Source: Rhynchopus sp. YZ270_cl-10
Lineage: Eukaryota; Euglenozoa; Diplonemea; Diplonemida; Diplonemidae
Length of the DNA: 64,000 nucleotides
Direction of reading: 5' to 3'
NCBI GenBank assembly: GCA_964035575.1
Contig: OZ037862.1
Location: 186,001 to 250,000 of the forward strand
The notes beneath the pieces are model-generated. The model had not been told where the DNA came from and did not search any database. It worked only from the letters and a program-made list of their open reading frames with translations. Below are positions 61,286-64,000 of the stretch, one piece after another. The translations under genes and the position numbers were made by a program. How positions within the stretch are numbered: the stretch's first letter is position 1; each line of letters opens with the position of its first letter.

Positions 61286-62313
61286 GCTTTTGTTCCGAAG
61301 AAGAGGAAAAAAGATTTTTTTTTTTTTTTTAGATGAACAGTCGTAAAGCGTATTCACCAATTACTCTCCGTGAATCTAGTTCATATACTTGGCAAGCAAA
61401 GAAGTTGGCAGAAAGTTGGCGTTAAATGAAAGAAAAAGAGAAAATGTGCTACATTCGGGGGTAAAATGTGTAAGGAAGGAAGGAAGGAAGGAAGGAAGGA
61501 GGTGCCTGGAAGAGAGGGGAATGGTTGTGAGGTGGGGTGGGATGAAAAGCAAGCAGAAAAAGAAGAAGAAGAACAAAAATCACCAGTTTTTTTTTGTTGG
61601 GCACAACTCGCCCTGTAACATACGCCAGGCAAAAAGACACACACACACACACACAGCCCCCCTAAAGAGGCATGGCAAACCCCAGGGGAGGAGTTGAGTT
61701 GGTGAGACAACAAGGTTATGTTGTGGCAGGTGTAAAAATCAATGCACGATCCATTGATTTTGACAGTTTTATTTTTCTCTCTTCAGACATAGGGGGGAAA
61801 AAACACGGGAAATCTGCACACACTGAAACAAAGAAAACGTCTCGTATTTCTTGTTTCGTGGAGAAAATCAGTTGGATGAAGAAAAATATGTCAGTCGCCA
61901 CCTCAAGAGCTCTCTACCGTCATTATTTGCCTCTCCCACACACTGCACTATTCTGCTCATTTCTCAGTGCATCGCACACAGCGCATCTATCACGCCCATC
62001 TCTTTATTCATCACGATTCGTTAAAGCGAAGAGCCCAAGAACGCCTAGCAAGCCGTATTTGAGGTACGGGTGTTCATTCATGAGAATCGTAACCTACAAA
62101 AGAAAGAAAAGTTTATAAAGTGAACCTAAGCCTCTCGTACTTAGTCACGAGGGAAAATGGAAAAATTGCAATTGTTTTTCCGGTTTACTGATTGTATGAC
62201 ACAAATTGACATAAACTAACAAAGGGGGTTGAACAGCCAAAAAGGTGCAGTGATTTTGGGGAAATGGGAAAATAGGTATCATTTCAAAGCGTTGGCTTTA
62301 TTGTTCTGGTTTA
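61286..62313. other. Spacer with a ~0.5 kb dispersed repeat and an H1 copy
   Basis: A (GGAA)n tract lies at 61475-61500, a (CA)n tract near 61636-61655, the longer copy of a direct repeat at 61596-62101 and an H1 hairpin at 62110-62149. No gene is seen. Confidence 0.6.
61596..62101. repeat. Direct repeat, left copy (506 bp)
   Basis: From GTTGGGCACAACTCGCCCTG to GAATCGTAACCTACAAA it matches 63513-63939 at high identity, with ~80 bp (61632-61720, including a (CA)n run) missing from the other copy. The pair encloses the SEC11 gene. It has no coding capacity. Confidence 0.9.
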
Positions 62314-63037
62314 TTACACTTCGTAAGGGGAAATGGGTGTAGAGCATACATAACCAACTCCTGGGAGGAACCCTTTTGCTCTTCCGAGGATGTGCCGCCG
62401 TTCGACCCAGAGCTGCCCGGGGGTGTAGAGTGTCATATCGTTTACTGCATTTGCATCGCCTTTGGTGAGGAGTTGTATGTCTTCGCCGTATCGATTGTCG
62501 TCGCGGATGTGGCTTTCGATGACACGATGGACGATAGGCACGTCACGGCCTTCGACCTTGAAGACCACGATGTCACCCACTTTGTACGGCTCGTCGTCGT
62601 GCAGTGTCAGGAACAGCAGGTCGCCACGTTCCATTCCCGTGCTCATGGAGCCACTCAGCACAACAACAATCGGCGACTCACTGCACGTCACCACAGTCAA
62701 CCCACGCCAAATCATCAACGCACTGAACACAACCATCCCCAGCGAGATCGAGCTGTGCACAAACTGGCGTGTCTGAGAAAAGTGGCGGTGGTGTTATGTT
62801 AGACCTACAGTGTACGGACTTCTCTTGCATCACACACAAGCACACCCTTTCCCTACCAGGTGGGCAACCGTAGCACAGTGAAGCACGAAGCTTGAACAAA
62901 TATCCTCTCTTTTTTCATCCCTGAAGTCTCAAAACACCAAAAAAAAAACAAAATTGTGGTGCGGGGTAACATACATTTGCCATCGATTCCTTAAACCCAT
63001 AATACCATTCGATTAACCAATTCCGCACAGGCTCCAT
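62314..63037 (-). CDS. SEC11: Signal peptidase complex catalytic subunit SEC11 (2 exons, 173 aa)
   Basis: Exons 63037-62975 and 62772-62314 join at ...ESMAN|TRQFVHSS; the 202 bp intron is GTATGT...CAG. The product starts MEPVRNWLIEWYYGFKESMA (an ATG six codons upstream is also possible), has a membrane helix GMVVFSALMIWRGLTVVT, then the catalytic serine in SPIVVVLSGSMSTGMERGD, the catalytic histidine in VPIVHRVIESH and the Asp in LLTKGDANAVND. The serine/histidine pair (not serine/lysine) marks the eukaryotic ER type. The protein matches human SEC11A in order and spacing, but its C-terminus is shorter and lacks the last hydrophobic helix, ending STPISPYEV. It cleaves signal peptides in the ER lumen, including presumably those of the surface proteins and proteases here. 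Confidence 0.97.
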
Positions 63038-64000
63038 ATAGAACACTCCTCCCATAAAGGTTGTAACGTGATGTCTGTGTAGTACGTGGACTATGAGGGA
63101 CTGGGGTGAAGAGGAGCCAGAAGCACAATATGAGAAGGGGGTTTGGGGGAAAAAACTATTTTCCGTTGAGCATTTTTTCCTCAGAGCAATCCACACAAAA
63201 ATGGATGGCAAAGAGTCTTTTTTGTTTTTGTTTGCCAGAAGATTCCTATCTGTCGTAGCGAGGTTAGTGTAGATATCCTGATTCCATATCATACGCGGTG
63301 ACGATGAATCACCACTTATGTTTCTGGAATACTTCTTTTTTTTTCAATCCTGTTTCGGGAATACCCTCAAGGAAGAGAAGAGAAAAAGAGGGGAAAAGGG
63401 GGGAAATAGTAAAAAAGGCACGAAAGACTCAGCCTAATATACCAAAACGAGCTGCCAGGACTAGAACAACAAGTTTTCTTTTGAAAGGGGGAAGATTCAT
63501 CTCACTTCCGTTTGTTGGGCACAACTAGCCCTGTAACATACGCCAGGCAAAATGGTTATTTTGTGGCAGGTGTAAAAATCAAAGCACGATCTATTGATTT
63601 TGACAGTTTTATTTTTCTCTCTTCAGACATAGGGGGGAAAAAACACGGAAAATCTGCACACACTGAAACAAAGAAAACGTCTCGTATTTCTTGTTTCGTG
63701 GGGAAAATCAGTTGGATGAAGAAAAATATGTCAGTCGCCACCTCAAGAGCTCTCTACCGTCATTATTTGCCTCTCCCGCACACTGCACTATTCTGCTCAT
63801 TTCTCAGGCATCGCACACAGCGCATCTATCACGCCCATCTCTTTATTCATCACGATTCGTTAAAGCGAAGAGCCCAAGAACGCCTAGCAAGCCGTATTTG
63901 AAGTACGGGTGTGTATTCATGAGAATCGTAACCTACAAACAAAGGGGTAGAATTGCGGTGGGTATTTTCGTTGAACCCGTCAAGTGTTGAATAAGAACAC
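63038..64000. other. Right-edge spacer
   Basis: A pyrimidine-rich CTCTTCACCCCAG site lies at 63101-63115 (minus strand), 64 nt upstream of the SEC11 start. The rest is A-rich sequence and the right copy of the direct repeat. No gene is supported up to the edge. Confidence 0.5.
63513..63939. repeat. Direct repeat, right copy (427 bp)
   Basis: The same as 61596-62101 apart from the ~80 bp absent segment and scattered substitutions (for example TATTGATTTTGACAG kept, ACTCGCC changed to ACTAGCC). It is in the same orientation, 1.4 kb away. Confidence 0.9.

Noticed and set aside
61596-63939. LTR element with SEC11 inside
   Set aside because: The direct repeats contain no TG...CA ends, primer-binding site or polypurine tract, and the interior is an ordinary host gene with an intron.

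Overview
This is a window of nuclear DNA from a protist. The evidence is eukaryotic gene content (SEC11 signal peptidase, PPIL3-type cyclophilin, TKL-like kinase, papain proteases with I29 propeptides, a GT61 glycosyltransferase, C2 and ankyrin proteins), GT-AG introns that can be reconstructed base by base (37 to 960 bp), and gene-poor spacers full of repeats. All 18 genes I can support lie on the minus strand. Uniform strand use, polypyrimidine-AG sites just upstream of several start codons, repeat-rich spacers and a few cis-introns together resemble a euglenozoan, a diplonemid more than a kinetoplastid. This is inference only: I saw no rRNA, tRNA or spliced-leader gene, and a metamonad or another protist is not excluded.

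Layout. 0-22 kb is gene-rich: an acidic-tailed coiled-coil protein, an ARM-like/TKL kinase, a five-exon gene fusing an R-S-ExE mono-ADP-ribosyltransferase domain to a coiled coil of about 1,300 residues, a second coiled-coil protein, the three-exon cyclophilin, and a C2-C2 protein with an N-terminal lipidation motif. 22-42 kb is mostly repeat territory. It holds two huge CACAGTA/CAGTA arrays that share a right flank, a 4 x 262 bp satellite, nested inverted-repeat elements (one with a 6 bp target duplication and the matching unoccupied sequence nearby), long palindromes, and many copies of short hairpin-forming repeats. Only two related membrane proteins and a four-exon ubiquitin-like gene sit in or next to it. 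43.8-57 kb is a tandem array of three papain-like proteases and two type I surface proteins made of an 11-residue repeat carrying two N-glycosylation sequons per unit. It was built by segmental duplication, patchy gene conversion and one inverted-repeat insertion. 57-64 kb has a UBL plus beta-propeller-like protein, an ankyrin protein, a GT61 enzyme and SEC11, with a duplicated ~0.45 kb repeat on either side of SEC11.

How they fit. SEC11, the GT61 enzyme, the N-sequon surface proteins and the secreted proteases all belong to the secretory pathway. This may be coincidence except for the surface protein/protease pair, which was duplicated as a unit. The best candidates for undescribed biology are the N-sequon repeat proteins and their protease-linked cassette, the ART/coiled-coil fusion, the hairpin repeat families with a shared CCTCTCGTG-like loop, and the TIR elements with 6 bp duplications around the CAGTA arrays.
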